This document shows, piece after piece, positions 6,170-13,703 of a DNA stretch of 64,000 bases. The notes below the pieces were generated by a model. It saw only the letters and a list, made by a program, of their open reading frames with translations, did no database searches and had not been told where the DNA came from. The stretch is from assembly GCA_017394865.1 (NCBI GenBank), contig JAFPWT010000008.1, positions 62,001 to 126,000 on the forward strand, written 5' to 3'. Each line of letters starts with the position of its first letter. Position 1 is the stretch's first letter. The DNA is from Bacteroidales bacterium. Lineage in GTDB: Bacteria; Bacteroidota; Bacteroidia; Bacteroidales; F082. The position numbers and the translations under genes were made by a program.

Positions 6170-8290
6170 ATGAATAAAAAACTGATTCCAATGATTGCTT
6201 TAAGCATCATCATGGCTTCCTGCACCGACAGCGGAAAACAACCTGAAGCCACTACCGAAAATCCATTCCTGAAGGAATACCAGACCCCCTTCAAGGTCGT
6301 GCCTTTCGACCAGATCAAAACCGAGCACTATAAACCTGCCTTCGAGGCCGGCATGAAGGAACAGCTCGCCGAGATCGACGCCATCGTCAACAACGCCGAG
6401 ACGCCCACCTTCCAGAACACCATCCTGCCCTTGGACAAGTCGGGTCAGACCCTGAACCGCGTCAGCAACGTGTTCTTCAACATCCTTGAATGCGACAGCA
6501 ACGACGAACTGCTGGCCTTGGCTAATGAGATCATGCCGTTGCTCTCGAAGCACGGCGACGCCATCTCGATGAATCCAAAACTTTTCGAACGCATTGACTA
6601 TGTATATCAGCACCGCAACGAGATGGATTTGGACGACCAGCAGATCCGCGTGGTGGAGAAATACCACGAGGACTTTGTCCGCAGCGGCGCCGCCCTCGAC
6701 GACGAGAAGAAAGCTGAATTGAGCAAGATCAATGAGCAACTCTCTACCTTGAGCCTCCAGTTCGGCAACAACCTGCTGAAGGAAAACAGCAATTATAAGC
6801 TCGTCATTGAAGACGAAAAAGACCTCGCTGGCCTGCCACAAGGTAGCATCGACGCCGCAGCAGCCCAAGCCAAAGAAGACGGTATGGAAGGCAAATGGGT
6901 ATTCACCCTCAGCAAGCCCAGCCTCATCCCCTTCCTGCAGTATGCCGACAACCGCGATCTTCGCAAGCAGATGTATACAGCATATTATAACAGAGGTGAC
7001 AACGGCAATGAGTACGACAACAAGGAAGTCATCAAGCAGATGCTCCAGCTGCGCCAGCAAAAGGCACAGCTGCTAGGTTACGACTGCCACGCCAACTACG
7101 TGCTGGCTGTCAACATGGCTCACGACGCCGCCACTGTCGACCAGTTCCTTATCGATATCTTCAACCCCGCTCAGGAGCTCGCCAAGAAAGAACTCGCCGA
7201 GATGCAGGCCATCGCCGACAAGGAAGACGCCGGCTTCAAGCTTGAAGGCTACGACTGGTGGTACTATGCCGAGAAACTCCGCATTGAGAAATACGACTTC
7301 GACGAGAACCAGATCAAGCCTTACCTCACCGTCGACAACGTCCGCAACGGCATGTTCGACGCCGCCAACAAGCTCTACGGCGTGACCTTTACCCGCAACA
7401 ACACGCTGCCCGTGTACTACCCGGGTGTGGAGACCTACGAAGTCAAAGAAGCCAACGGTGACTTCCTCGGCATCCTCTACCTCGATTACTATCCGCGCGC
7501 CTCGAAGAGCGGCGGCGCCTGGTGCACCAGCTTCCGCGAAGCCGGCCACGACATCAACGGCAACAAGATTTATCCTCTGGTCTCACTCGTAATGAACTTC
7601 ACTCCGCCCACCGAGAGCGAACCCGCCCTGCTCAACTGGGACGAGACCGAGACCATGTGGCATGAATTCGGCCATTCGCTGCACGCCTTCTTCTCCGATG
7701 GACTCTACAGCCGCACCTGTGGCGCCGTGCCTCACGACTTCGTGGAGCTGCCCTCGCAAATCATGGAGAACTGGGTGGCCGAGCCTGAAGTCATCCGCAT
7801 GTACGCCAAACACTACCAGACCGGCGAGGTGATGCCCGACAGCCTCATCCAGAAGATCGAAAACAGTGCCCTGTTCAACCAAGGCTTCAACACCACCGAA
7901 CTCATCGCCGCCTCCATCCTCGACATGAAGTTCCACGAGCTCACCAACGTGGAGAACCTCGATGTGGACAAGTTCGAGAAACAGCAAATGGACGCCATCA
8001 AGCTGATGCCCGAGATCCTGCCCCGTTATCGTGCCACCAACTTCTCGCACATCTTCAACGGCGGCTACAGCGCAGGCTACTATGCCTACACTTGGGCCGA
8101 GGTGTTGGACAAAGACGCCTTCAACTATTTCAAGACTTCCGGCAACCTCTTCAATCCCGAGATCGCAAAAGCCTTCCGCCAGCATTGCCTGCAAGACGGC
8201 GGCAACGACGAGGGCATGGTCCAGTATCGCAAGTTCCGCGGTCAGGATCCCGCCAAGGAGCCTTATCTGAAAGCCCGCGGCTTGAAATAA
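6170..8290 (+). CDS. dcp: Peptidyl-dipeptidase Dcp-like M3 metallopeptidase, lipoprotein
   Basis: A 706-residue zinc peptidase of family M3 (Dcp/oligopeptidase A type) that removes C-terminal dipeptides from peptides. The zinc site is seen in METMWHEFGHSLHAFF (HEFGH at about residue 496), followed by the expected downstream Glu region (DFVELPSQIMENW). The C-terminal GGYSAGYYAYTWAEVLDKD is diagnostic of the Dcp branch. The N-terminus is a lipoprotein signal with IIMASC and the lipid-bearing Cys at position 18, so it acts in the periplasm or on the outer membrane rather than in the cytosol as E. coli Dcp does. It is monocistronic, with its own promoter and terminator. Confidence 0.94.
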   Translation: MNKKLIPMIALSIIMASCTDSGKQPEATTENPFLKEYQTPFKVVPFDQIKTEHYKPAFEAGMKEQLAEIDAIVNNAETPTFQNTILPLDKSGQTLNRVSNVFFNILECDSNDELLALANEIMPLLSKHGDAISMNPKLFERIDYVYQHRNEMDLDDQQIRVVEKYHEDFVRSGAALDDEKKAELSKINEQLSTLSLQFGNNLLKENSNYKLVIEDEKDLAGLPQGSIDAAAAQAKEDGMEGKWVFTLSKPSLIPFLQYADNRDLRKQMYTAYYNRGDNGNEYDNKEVIKQMLQLRQQKAQLLGYDCHANYVLAVNMAHDAATVDQFLIDIFNPAQELAKKELAEMQAIADKEDAGFKLEGYDWWYYAEKLRIEKYDFDENQIKPYLTVDNVRNGMFDAANKLYGVTFTRNNTLPVYYPGVETYEVKEANGDFLGILYLDYYPRASKSGGAWCTSFREAGHDINGNKIYPLVSLVMNFTPPTESEPALLNWDETETMWHEFGHSLHAFFSDGLYSRTCGAVPHDFVELPSQIMENWVAEPEVIRMYAKHYQTGEVMPDSLIQKIENSALFNQGFNTTELIAASILDMKFHELTNVENLDVDKFEKQQMDAIKLMPEILPRYRATNFSHIFNGGYSAGYYAYTWAEVLDKDAFNYFKTSGNLFNPEIAKAFRQHCLQDGGNDEGMVQYRKFRGQDPAKEPYLKARGLK

Positions 8291-8294
8291 AAAC

Positions 8295-8327
8295 TAAAAA
8301 ACGGCGTCGAATCGACGCCGTTTTTTT
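8295..8327. terminator. Rho-independent terminator, bidirectional
   Basis: A near-perfect palindrome AAAAAACGGCGTCGA/TCGACGCCGTTTTTTT. It ends dcp on plus and the capsule operon on minus; the T-run overlaps the minus-strand stop codon at 8326-8328. Confidence 0.92.
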
Positions 8328-9054
8328 ATAACCCTTTGTTATTCTCCAGGAGGATCTCCAACTGATCCCGTTCCTTTGCTGTCAAACGGATATCCGCCAA
8401 AAAACGGTCGACGTTGGCAACACGATGAAGGTCAGTGCCCACGTAGTCATACATCCCCTCCTTAAGGAGATGATGTGCTTTGGCTTTGGCCGGAGGCCCA
8501 TAGGCGCCGCCTAGCGAAAACAGGTTCATTTGTAAAAGATAGTCTTTTTCCTTCCAGCGTTTATACATAGGCATCGCGGCGTAGTTGTACCGTTCAGGGT
8601 GGGCAATCACCGGACGATAGCCTTTCAGCATGATTTTGTAAATCATCTCGCGCGCCATGGGGTCAGCATTCATATAGGAGGTCTCACAAAGCACCAAGGA
8701 ACCGCCCTTATCAAGAGTCAGAAAACCCTCCTCGAAACGATCCATAAAGGTCGAGTCGAGCATGTATTCCCCACCCAACGAGAGCTCCAGGGGAAGTGCG
8801 TCACCGGCTTGGGTAAGGAACTCTTGGAACTTGATTTCGATGGCCGCACAGGTATTCTCCTGATAATCGCGCATGAAGTGAGGGGTCATCTTCGCCTTGG
8901 AATAGCCCAACTTCTTCAGCAAGGCGAGGCCTTCCATGGTCTTCTCAAAATCGGGAAAACCATCATCCACGCCAGGCAACAGATGGCTGTGCATATCGCA
9001 CGCCCCTTCGAAGAACCCTAAAGGCAATGATGATCTCAAGAAACCGAATAGCAT
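8326..9054 (-). CDS. CpsB/YwqE-type PHP-domain tyrosine phosphatase
   Basis: A 242-residue metal-dependent protein tyrosine phosphatase that dephosphorylates the partner autokinase. Metal-binding motifs of the PHP fold are visible: DMHSHLLPGVDDG (residues ~19-31), KMTPHFM (~57), IAHPERY and GTDLHR near the C-terminus. It is last in the operon wza-wzc-cpsB, 17 nt after the kinase stop. Phosphatase and kinase together set the cycling of tyrosine phosphorylation that controls capsule polymerisation and export. Confidence 0.9.
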   Translation of the reverse strand: MLFGFLRSSLPLGFFEGACDMHSHLLPGVDDGFPDFEKTMEGLALLKKLGYSKAKMTPHFMRDYQENTCAAIEIKFQEFLTQAGDALPLELSLGGEYMLDSTFMDRFEEGFLTLDKGGSLVLCETSYMNADPMAREMIYKIMLKGYRPVIAHPERYNYAAMPMYKRWKEKDYLLQMNLFSLGGAYGPPAKAKAHHLLKEGMYDYVGTDLHRVANVDRFLADIRLTAKERDQLEILLENNKGL

Positions 9055-9071
9055 AACTTATTTGTATGAAT

Positions 9072-12000
9072 TTAGGACCTTGAGTCACGGTAGGCAGAAG
9101 GAGTCATTCCGAATTTGGCCTTGAAACATCTCGTAAAGGTGTCGGTATTGGCGAAGCCGCTGGCTTGGCACACCTGTTCGACGCTGATCTCTGGTTGCTC
9201 GTTCATCAAGCGCATAGCGTAGTCGAGGCGCAGCTCGCGGACGAGGTTAGGAAGCCGCTCATGGCCACTGCTTTGGGCAAAGGCAGCTCCAATCCGCTCC
9301 TTCGAGAGACCAGTGCGTTTGATGAGTGTCTGTCGATCGAAATCTCTGTCGAGGAACAGTTTCTCCCCCTCTATGAGGTTGCGGAGATAGTTGAACAATT
9401 CGGCATCGGTGAGCGTGGAGAGTTGGATATCGGGAGCAGTGGCAACCACAGTCTCGGTGATATTTTCTTTCGGGGTCTCGGTAATATTATCTTTCAGAAC
9501 CTCAGTGATATTATCTTTCGGGGTCTCAGTGATATTATTTTTCGGAGTCTCAGCGATCTTATCTACTGGAGTCGCGGCGTTTTTATTTTCCGGAACCACA
9601 GTGTTTTGTTGTACTGTTGTTTCTTGAGAAGAGCCATGATGACGGCGTCTCTTCTTTTTGTCATCATCATCGTTTCCATAGCCATAGCCGCCGTAACCGT
9701 AGCCACCGTAGCCACCGTAGCCCCCATAGCCATAGCCATAGCCTCTGCGTTTCTTGTACTTCACCGAATTCAGCAGGATCGCAAGGTTGGGGTATCTTCC
9801 CGATTTATAGATTCTGTCGAGTTCGTTGATCATACGTTTGTCGGTCTTGTTGGCACGAACGACGAACACAGTGCTGTCGGCCAGTCGTTTCACGATCTCA
9901 GCATCGGCCACAATGCCCAGGGGAACATTGTCGAGGAACACATAATCATAGTGTTTCCTGAGATAGTCGATCATCTCGTCGAGGCGGTTACTCATGAGCA
10001 GTTCCGCTGGGTTGGGCGGCACAGGGCCTGAGAAGATGACATCCATATTGGGGACCACCAAGTCGGTGTTGATCAGGTCATCCATGGAGTCGGTAGTGCC
10101 CGAGAGGTAGTTGGAGACGCCCATCCTCGAGTGGATGCCGAACACCTTGTTGAAGGTAGCCTTACGGATATCAAGGTCCACCAGCACTACCTTCTTGTTG
10201 GCCAGTGCAAAGCTGGTGGCGAGGTTGGTCGACACGAAGGTCTTTCCCGAAGCGACGATGAACGAGGTGAACATCACCACCTGTCCGCCTTCATGGTCGC
10301 GGTTCTTCATATACTCCAGATTGGAACGGACCAATCGGAAGGCCTCTGACACTGAGTCGCGGCCGTTCTCCCTCACCACAATGGCATGGTCCTTGGCATC
10401 CTTCTTCAGCGGTATCTCGCCGAGGAAAGGTGCCTTGGTGATGCGTTCCACATCACCGCGGAAATGCACCCTGGTATCAAGCAATTTTCGTAGTATGATG
10501 ACAACAACGGGCACCAGCAGCCCAATGAGGAGGCCCCTGGTGACAGCTTTGCGCGGCTTCGGAGCTATTGGAGTGTAGTTGGCCCAGGCCTGGTCGATCA
10601 CCTTGCACGACGGCTCGATCTTAGGCTCGTTCAGCAGCAGTTCTTCGCGTTTGGTAAGCATGGTCATCAACAGGCCCTCCTTGATCTGCTTTTTGCTCTC
10701 AATGGCGTTTACCCTCAGCTGTTCTTCTGGCACCGACTGGACTTTGATATTGGCGCTGTTCCGGCCTTTCGACACAGCTCTAATACGGGCAACCAGTTCT
10801 TTCCGGTAAGAGTTGAGCGACTCTTTCACGCTAGACTCAAGCGTCTTCAATTCGATCAGCTTGGCTTGAGCATTAGGGTTGTTGATGGTACCTGCGTGCT
10901 TGTATTCATTGACTTGCAGTACCAGCTCGTTGTATTTGTCGATCAACGCCACGGACTTCCCTTTCAAGCCCATGTTACTGGGAATAAGATCCTGCTCCGT
11001 GTTTCCTTCCACAAATTCAATCAGATAATTCACCAGGTCACGCTGTGTTTCCAGGTCCTTGAGCTCTTGCGAATACTCCACACTGGAGGCAACATAAGAT
11101 TGTCCGAATGACTGGACATCGATGATGTTGTATTGCTTCTGGAAATTAACTACTTGCTTTGATATTGATTCAATATCCCTATCGAGGTATGAAATACGAT
11201 CGTTGATATATTGTGTAGAATATTGAAGGATGCGTTTTTGGTCTTCCATGGAGTCGTCGTTATACACATCGATCAGAGTGTTCAGCACATCGGCGGCTCG
11301 GGTTGGAGAGGAGTCGGTAATGGAGAGGCGCAGTATGGTGTTCTTCTTTTCATCGTCAGGAGACACGTTAACGGCGTAGCGGTACCAGGTGGCGACGGTG
11401 GCCACGGGCAGGTGTTGCACGTTGATTGACACGTCGTTGAACGACTCGTTATAGAACCACGTGTAGGACACAATGACTTTTCCGACGGGGGTATTCACGA
11501 CGCTGTCTACGTTGACTGTCATGGGGGGCAGGTCTTCCCTGCCTTGGAACTGTGAGAGGACGACGGTCGCGGTGTCTGTCGGGGTAACCACAAACGACGC
11601 CGACATTTGTTCGTTGGCCTCGGGGAATTTTACCTCGATGGGCGATTCCTTATAGAGTGCCTTATTGCGTTTGGCGAGGCGTGTGGTGTAGCTGTACATC
11701 GTGTTGAGGTCGAGCCGCCGCACCACGTTTTCCATGAGGGTTTGCGATCGGATGATCATCATCTCGTTGAAGATGGAGCTGATGGCGATGCCGCCGGCGA
11801 ATTCGTTCATGACTGCCGAGGAGCGCAGCGATTCCGTCCCGCCGTTGTTCCCGGTTTTCAGCATGATGGTGGCCGAGCTGGCGTACACTCTCTCTTCTCC
11901 CTTCACCTTATAATAGGCGATGCCGGCGCCGATCAGCGCACAAAGGATGAACCAATGCAGATTGCGTATGATCAGGAAGAGGATGTCCTTGAACTGGATT

Positions 12001-12077
12001 CCCGACGAACTCTCCTCGAGAAACGACATATCCTCGTTATTACCTGTATTGTTTGGTTTGTTGCTATCCATAGTCAT
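9072..12077 (-). CDS. Wzc-type polysaccharide co-polymerase/tyrosine kinase fused to an AraC DNA-binding domain
   Basis: A 1001-residue inner-membrane protein. Order: N-terminal helix (~35-55, LHWFILCALIGAGIAYYKV), periplasmic Wzz domain with long coiled coils (~60-505), second helix (~512-532, LLIGLLVPVVVIIL), then a cytosolic BY-kinase. Kinase motifs: Walker A VASGKTF (~608-614), A' VVLVDLDIRKA, Walker B YVFLDNVPLG (~715). A Tyr/Gly cluster (~777-800, GYGYGYGGYGGYGGYGYGG) is the expected autophosphorylation tail. Unusually it continues through an acidic/basic stretch and six 8-residue repeats (ITETPKDN type) into a full AraC/XylS domain (~893-1001): LIKRTGLSKERIGAAF and VCQASGFANTDTFTRCF...GMTPSAYR. 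Wza lies 9 nt upstream, CpsB downstream. The fusion suggests a membrane-bound regulator. Confidence 0.9.
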   Translation of the reverse strand: MTMDSNKPNNTGNNEDMSFLEESSSGIQFKDILFLIIRNLHWFILCALIGAGIAYYKVKGEERVYASSATIMLKTGNNGGTESLRSSAVMNEFAGGIAISSIFNEMMIIRSQTLMENVVRRLDLNTMYSYTTRLAKRNKALYKESPIEVKFPEANEQMSASFVVTPTDTATVVLSQFQGREDLPPMTVNVDSVVNTPVGKVIVSYTWFYNESFNDVSINVQHLPVATVATWYRYAVNVSPDDEKKNTILRLSITDSSPTRAADVLNTLIDVYNDDSMEDQKRILQYSTQYINDRISYLDRDIESISKQVVNFQKQYNIIDVQSFGQSYVASSVEYSQELKDLETQRDLVNYLIEFVEGNTEQDLIPSNMGLKGKSVALIDKYNELVLQVNEYKHAGTINNPNAQAKLIELKTLESSVKESLNSYRKELVARIRAVSKGRNSANIKVQSVPEEQLRVNAIESKKQIKEGLLMTMLTKREELLLNEPKIEPSCKVIDQAWANYTPIAPKPRKAVTRGLLIGLLVPVVVIILRKLLDTRVHFRGDVERITKAPFLGEIPLKKDAKDHAIVVRENGRDSVSEAFRLVRSNLEYMKNRDHEGGQVVMFTSFIVASGKTFVSTNLATSFALANKKVVLVDLDIRKATFNKVFGIHSRMGVSNYLSGTTDSMDDLINTDLVVPNMDVIFSGPVPPNPAELLMSNRLDEMIDYLRKHYDYVFLDNVPLGIVADAEIVKRLADSTVFVVRANKTDKRMINELDRIYKSGRYPNLAILLNSVKYKKRRGYGYGYGGYGGYGGYGYGGYGYGNDDDDKKKRRRHHGSSQETTVQQNTVVPENKNAATPVDKIAETPKNNITETPKDNITEVLKDNITETPKENITETVVATAPDIQLSTLTDAELFNYLRNLIEGEKLFLDRDFDRQTLIKRTGLSKERIGAAFAQSSGHERLPNLVRELRLDYAMRLMNEQPEISVEQVCQASGFANTDTFTRCFKAKFGMTPSAYRDSRS
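9451..9594 (-). repeat. Six 24-bp tandem repeats in the kinase linker
   Basis: Six consecutive imperfect 24-bp units (9451, 9475, 9499, 9523, 9547, 9571) encode 8-residue units: ENKNAATP, VDKIAETP, KNNITETP, KDNITEVL, KDNITETP, KENITETV. The unit length is a multiple of three, so copy-number change would alter linker length without a frameshift. Confidence 0.85.
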
Positions 12078-12086
12078 AAAAAATTA

Positions 12087-12872
12087 TCAATTCCTTCCCG
12101 TCAGCATCAGATAGACCAGCGACACTGACGACACCAACGATATGACGGTCGAGAAGACGCTCAAACTCGTGTTAAAGAAATCCTGTGTGTAGAATCTATT
12201 GAACGACTGGGTGACGATGATGTCGTTTTGCTGGAGAAGGAAGAAGGGGTCGTTGAACACATCGGCCGATCGCGGGTCGAGGTAGCGGGTGACCATTTCG
12301 CCGTCGATTTCACGGATAACGGCGATTTTGTCTCTTCTGGTATACTGGCTCAGTCCGCCGGCCATGGCAAGGGCTTCAAGGAAGGTGCACCGCTCGTTGG
12401 AGATATCCAGCACCTTTCCGCCATCGGCAGTCCCCAGCACGAAGACCCTGAAATTGGAGAATCGCACGTCGACCATAGGATCGTTCATATAACCTCCCGA
12501 GACGAGTTTTTGTGTGATGGTATCCTGCAGTTGCAGTCGGGTCAGACCTTGCACGTGGAGTGTGCCCAGGGTCGGGAATTGGATATCGCCGTTGACATCT
12601 ACCAGATAGCCAACTCGATTATTGTTGGCCCCCATGTTTTGGACGGATCCGAAGGGGTTGAACGGCTCGGCAAGTTCCTTCTCTGAGCCGCTGCCAATCA
12701 CAGCAATGCGGAGTTGGTCGTAGGGGGTGATCACTGCTTCGAACTTGTCGTTCAGCGGAATGTTATTTCCGGGCGTTATGTCGCTGAGATAGTTCACTTC
12801 TTTTGGGGTGACGCATGAGCTTGCCGCGACGATCAGCCCTATCATTATCAATAAAAGTTTGATGCGTTTCAT
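12087..12872 (-). CDS. Wza-like polysaccharide export outer-membrane lipoprotein
   Basis: A 261-residue export protein. Lipoprotein signal with AASSC (Cys 20), then the PES domain (ITPYDQLRIAVIGSG), an SLBB-like part (GDIQFPTLGTLHVQGLTRLQLQ) and a second SLBB region (FRVFVLGTADGGKVLDI). A C-terminal hydrophobic helix (VFSTVISLVSSVSLVYLMLTG) follows. It is shorter than E. coli Wza (~380), as is normal in Bacteroidota. It should form the outer-membrane channel that works with the Wzc-type kinase encoded 9 nt downstream. The promoter at 12894-12924 gives a leader of about 15 nt. Confidence 0.92.
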   Translation of the reverse strand: MKRIKLLLIMIGLIVAASSCVTPKEVNYLSDITPGNNIPLNDKFEAVITPYDQLRIAVIGSGSEKELAEPFNPFGSVQNMGANNNRVGYLVDVNGDIQFPTLGTLHVQGLTRLQLQDTITQKLVSGGYMNDPMVDVRFSNFRVFVLGTADGGKVLDISNERCTFLEALAMAGGLSQYTRRDKIAVIREIDGEMVTRYLDPRSADVFNDPFFLLQQNDIIVTQSFNRFYTQDFFNTSLSVFSTVISLVSSVSLVYLMLTGRN

Positions 12873-12893
12873 GAGATCTCTTTATTCAATGCA

Positions 12894-12924
12894 CAAAAAT
12901 ACGACACTTCGCGCAAAAATACAA
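12894..12924 (-). promoter_or_regulatory. Promoter of the wza-wzc-cpsB operon
   Basis: On the minus strand TTG (12924-12922), a 20-bp gap, then TATTTTTG (12901-12894). A second identical TATTTTTG lies at 12921-12914 but has no TTG at the right distance. Confidence 0.7.
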
Positions 12925-13248
12925 CTTTTTTATTTATAAAATTATTTTCAGTATTATTTTTTTAAATATTTTTTTATACATTATTAATATTATATAAGAT
13001 TTTCTGCTTTATAGATACATCATATTTGCAATAATATATTAATTCTATTTTTAAAAACATTTTTATATATCTTTGCCGAGGAAAACTAAATTCAACAAAT
13101 TGGCAGTTCTTCAAATCGACTTGATTTTAAAAAACGCGGTGGTTGGTCAAAAAGATTGAAGTTTCTCTACCTCAACTACCATGGAAGATGGTACCTTGTT
13201 GACAAGGCCAAAGTATTTGATAAAAGTTGGCTTACCAAAAAAATGAGA
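12925..13248. other. AT-rich intergenic region with a weak plus-strand transcription unit
   Basis: Most of 12925-13080 is extremely AT-rich and holds no gene I can recognise. TATCTTTG at 13068-13075 is a -7 box on plus without a clear TTG. Downstream, 13090-13251 is open for 53 codons but has no ATG, GTG or well-placed TTG start. Its end reads RWYLVDKAKVFDKSWLTKKM, which looks protein-like, so it may be a gene remnant. Two small hairpins (TACCAT/ATGGTA and CCTTG/CAAGG) lie around 13175-13210. Confidence 0.4.
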
Positions 13249-13283
13249 TAAAAAAGAGCGGCACAAAGGCCGCTCAAATTTTT
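13249..13283. terminator. Rho-independent terminator, bidirectional
   Basis: GAGCGGC (13256-13262) pairs with GCCGCTC (13269-13275). It is followed by AAATTTTT on plus and by TTTTTT on minus. It ends the minus-strand RNA and any plus-strand transcript from 13080. Confidence 0.85.
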
Positions 13284-13400
13284 GAGACTTTTAGCTTCGG
13301 CGCTCAAACCTGTCAGCCCATTGTCTGCGCTCGAGGAGCGTTGGCGTTTCATAGCCAAATGCCGACGTAATGGTTGTTTAAAGTGGCCAAGCCCACTATT
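13249..13400 (-). ncRNA. Candidate structured small RNA (~150 nt)
   Basis: A complete non-coding unit on minus. A promoter (13407-13436) is followed by three GC-rich hairpins: AGTGG/CCACT (13382-13397), GGC-TTT/AAA-GCC (13343-13363) and CGCTC/GAGCG (13328-13340). A rho-independent terminator follows at 13249-13275. The segment has much higher GC than its flanks. The only long frame, opposite 13176-13436, would start with TTG at the promoter and run past the terminator, so it is not a convincing gene. I do not recognise the RNA family; 6S-like or a trans-acting small RNA are possibilities. Confidence 0.65.
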
Positions 13401-13406
13401 TGCCTG

Positions 13407-13436
13407 CAAATATACAACATTTTTTTCACTACGCAA
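13407..13436 (-). promoter_or_regulatory. Promoter of the candidate small RNA
   Basis: On the minus strand TTG (13436-13434), exactly 19 bp, then TATATTTG (13414-13407): a full-consensus promoter with no gene start behind it. Confidence 0.75.
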
Positions 13437-13514
13437 GACCCTTGAAAAAATAAAACCGAAAAGTTATCAACACCATTTTTTTCACCTTGTTAATAAAAAA
13501 AAGCATTCAGATGA

Positions 13515-13544
13515 TTTGGAACGGTCGTTTTTTTTGTATCTTTG
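13515..13544 (+). promoter_or_regulatory. Promoter of the T9SS adhesin gene
   Basis: TTTG (13515-13518), an 18-bp gap, then TATCTTTG (13537-13544). The transcript would begin near 13550 and carry a leader of about 150 nt with only three G residues before ATG 13704. Confidence 0.75.
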
Positions 13545-13703
13545 CCCTTTCTAATAAACCTATATTATAATAATATTATATAAATAAAGCACATAAACCC
13601 AAATTAATCAACCAATTAACTCTACCAAGCTAAATCTTAACAATCCAAATCATACAAAACACAATTCAAATCACTAAATTACTAATTATTAATCCAAAAA
13701 GTT

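Noticed and set aside
6200..8194. Long minus-strand frames opposite dcp
   Set aside because: GC-skewed codon shadow of the peptidase; valine- and leucine-rich without any domain.
12914..12921. Second TATTTTTG before wza
   Set aside because: Same box as the chosen promoter, but no TTG 19-21 bp upstream; kept only as a note.
13176..13436. 86-codon minus-strand frame across the small-RNA region
   Set aside because: It begins at a TTG that is itself the promoter element and runs through the terminator; its content is better explained as a structured RNA.
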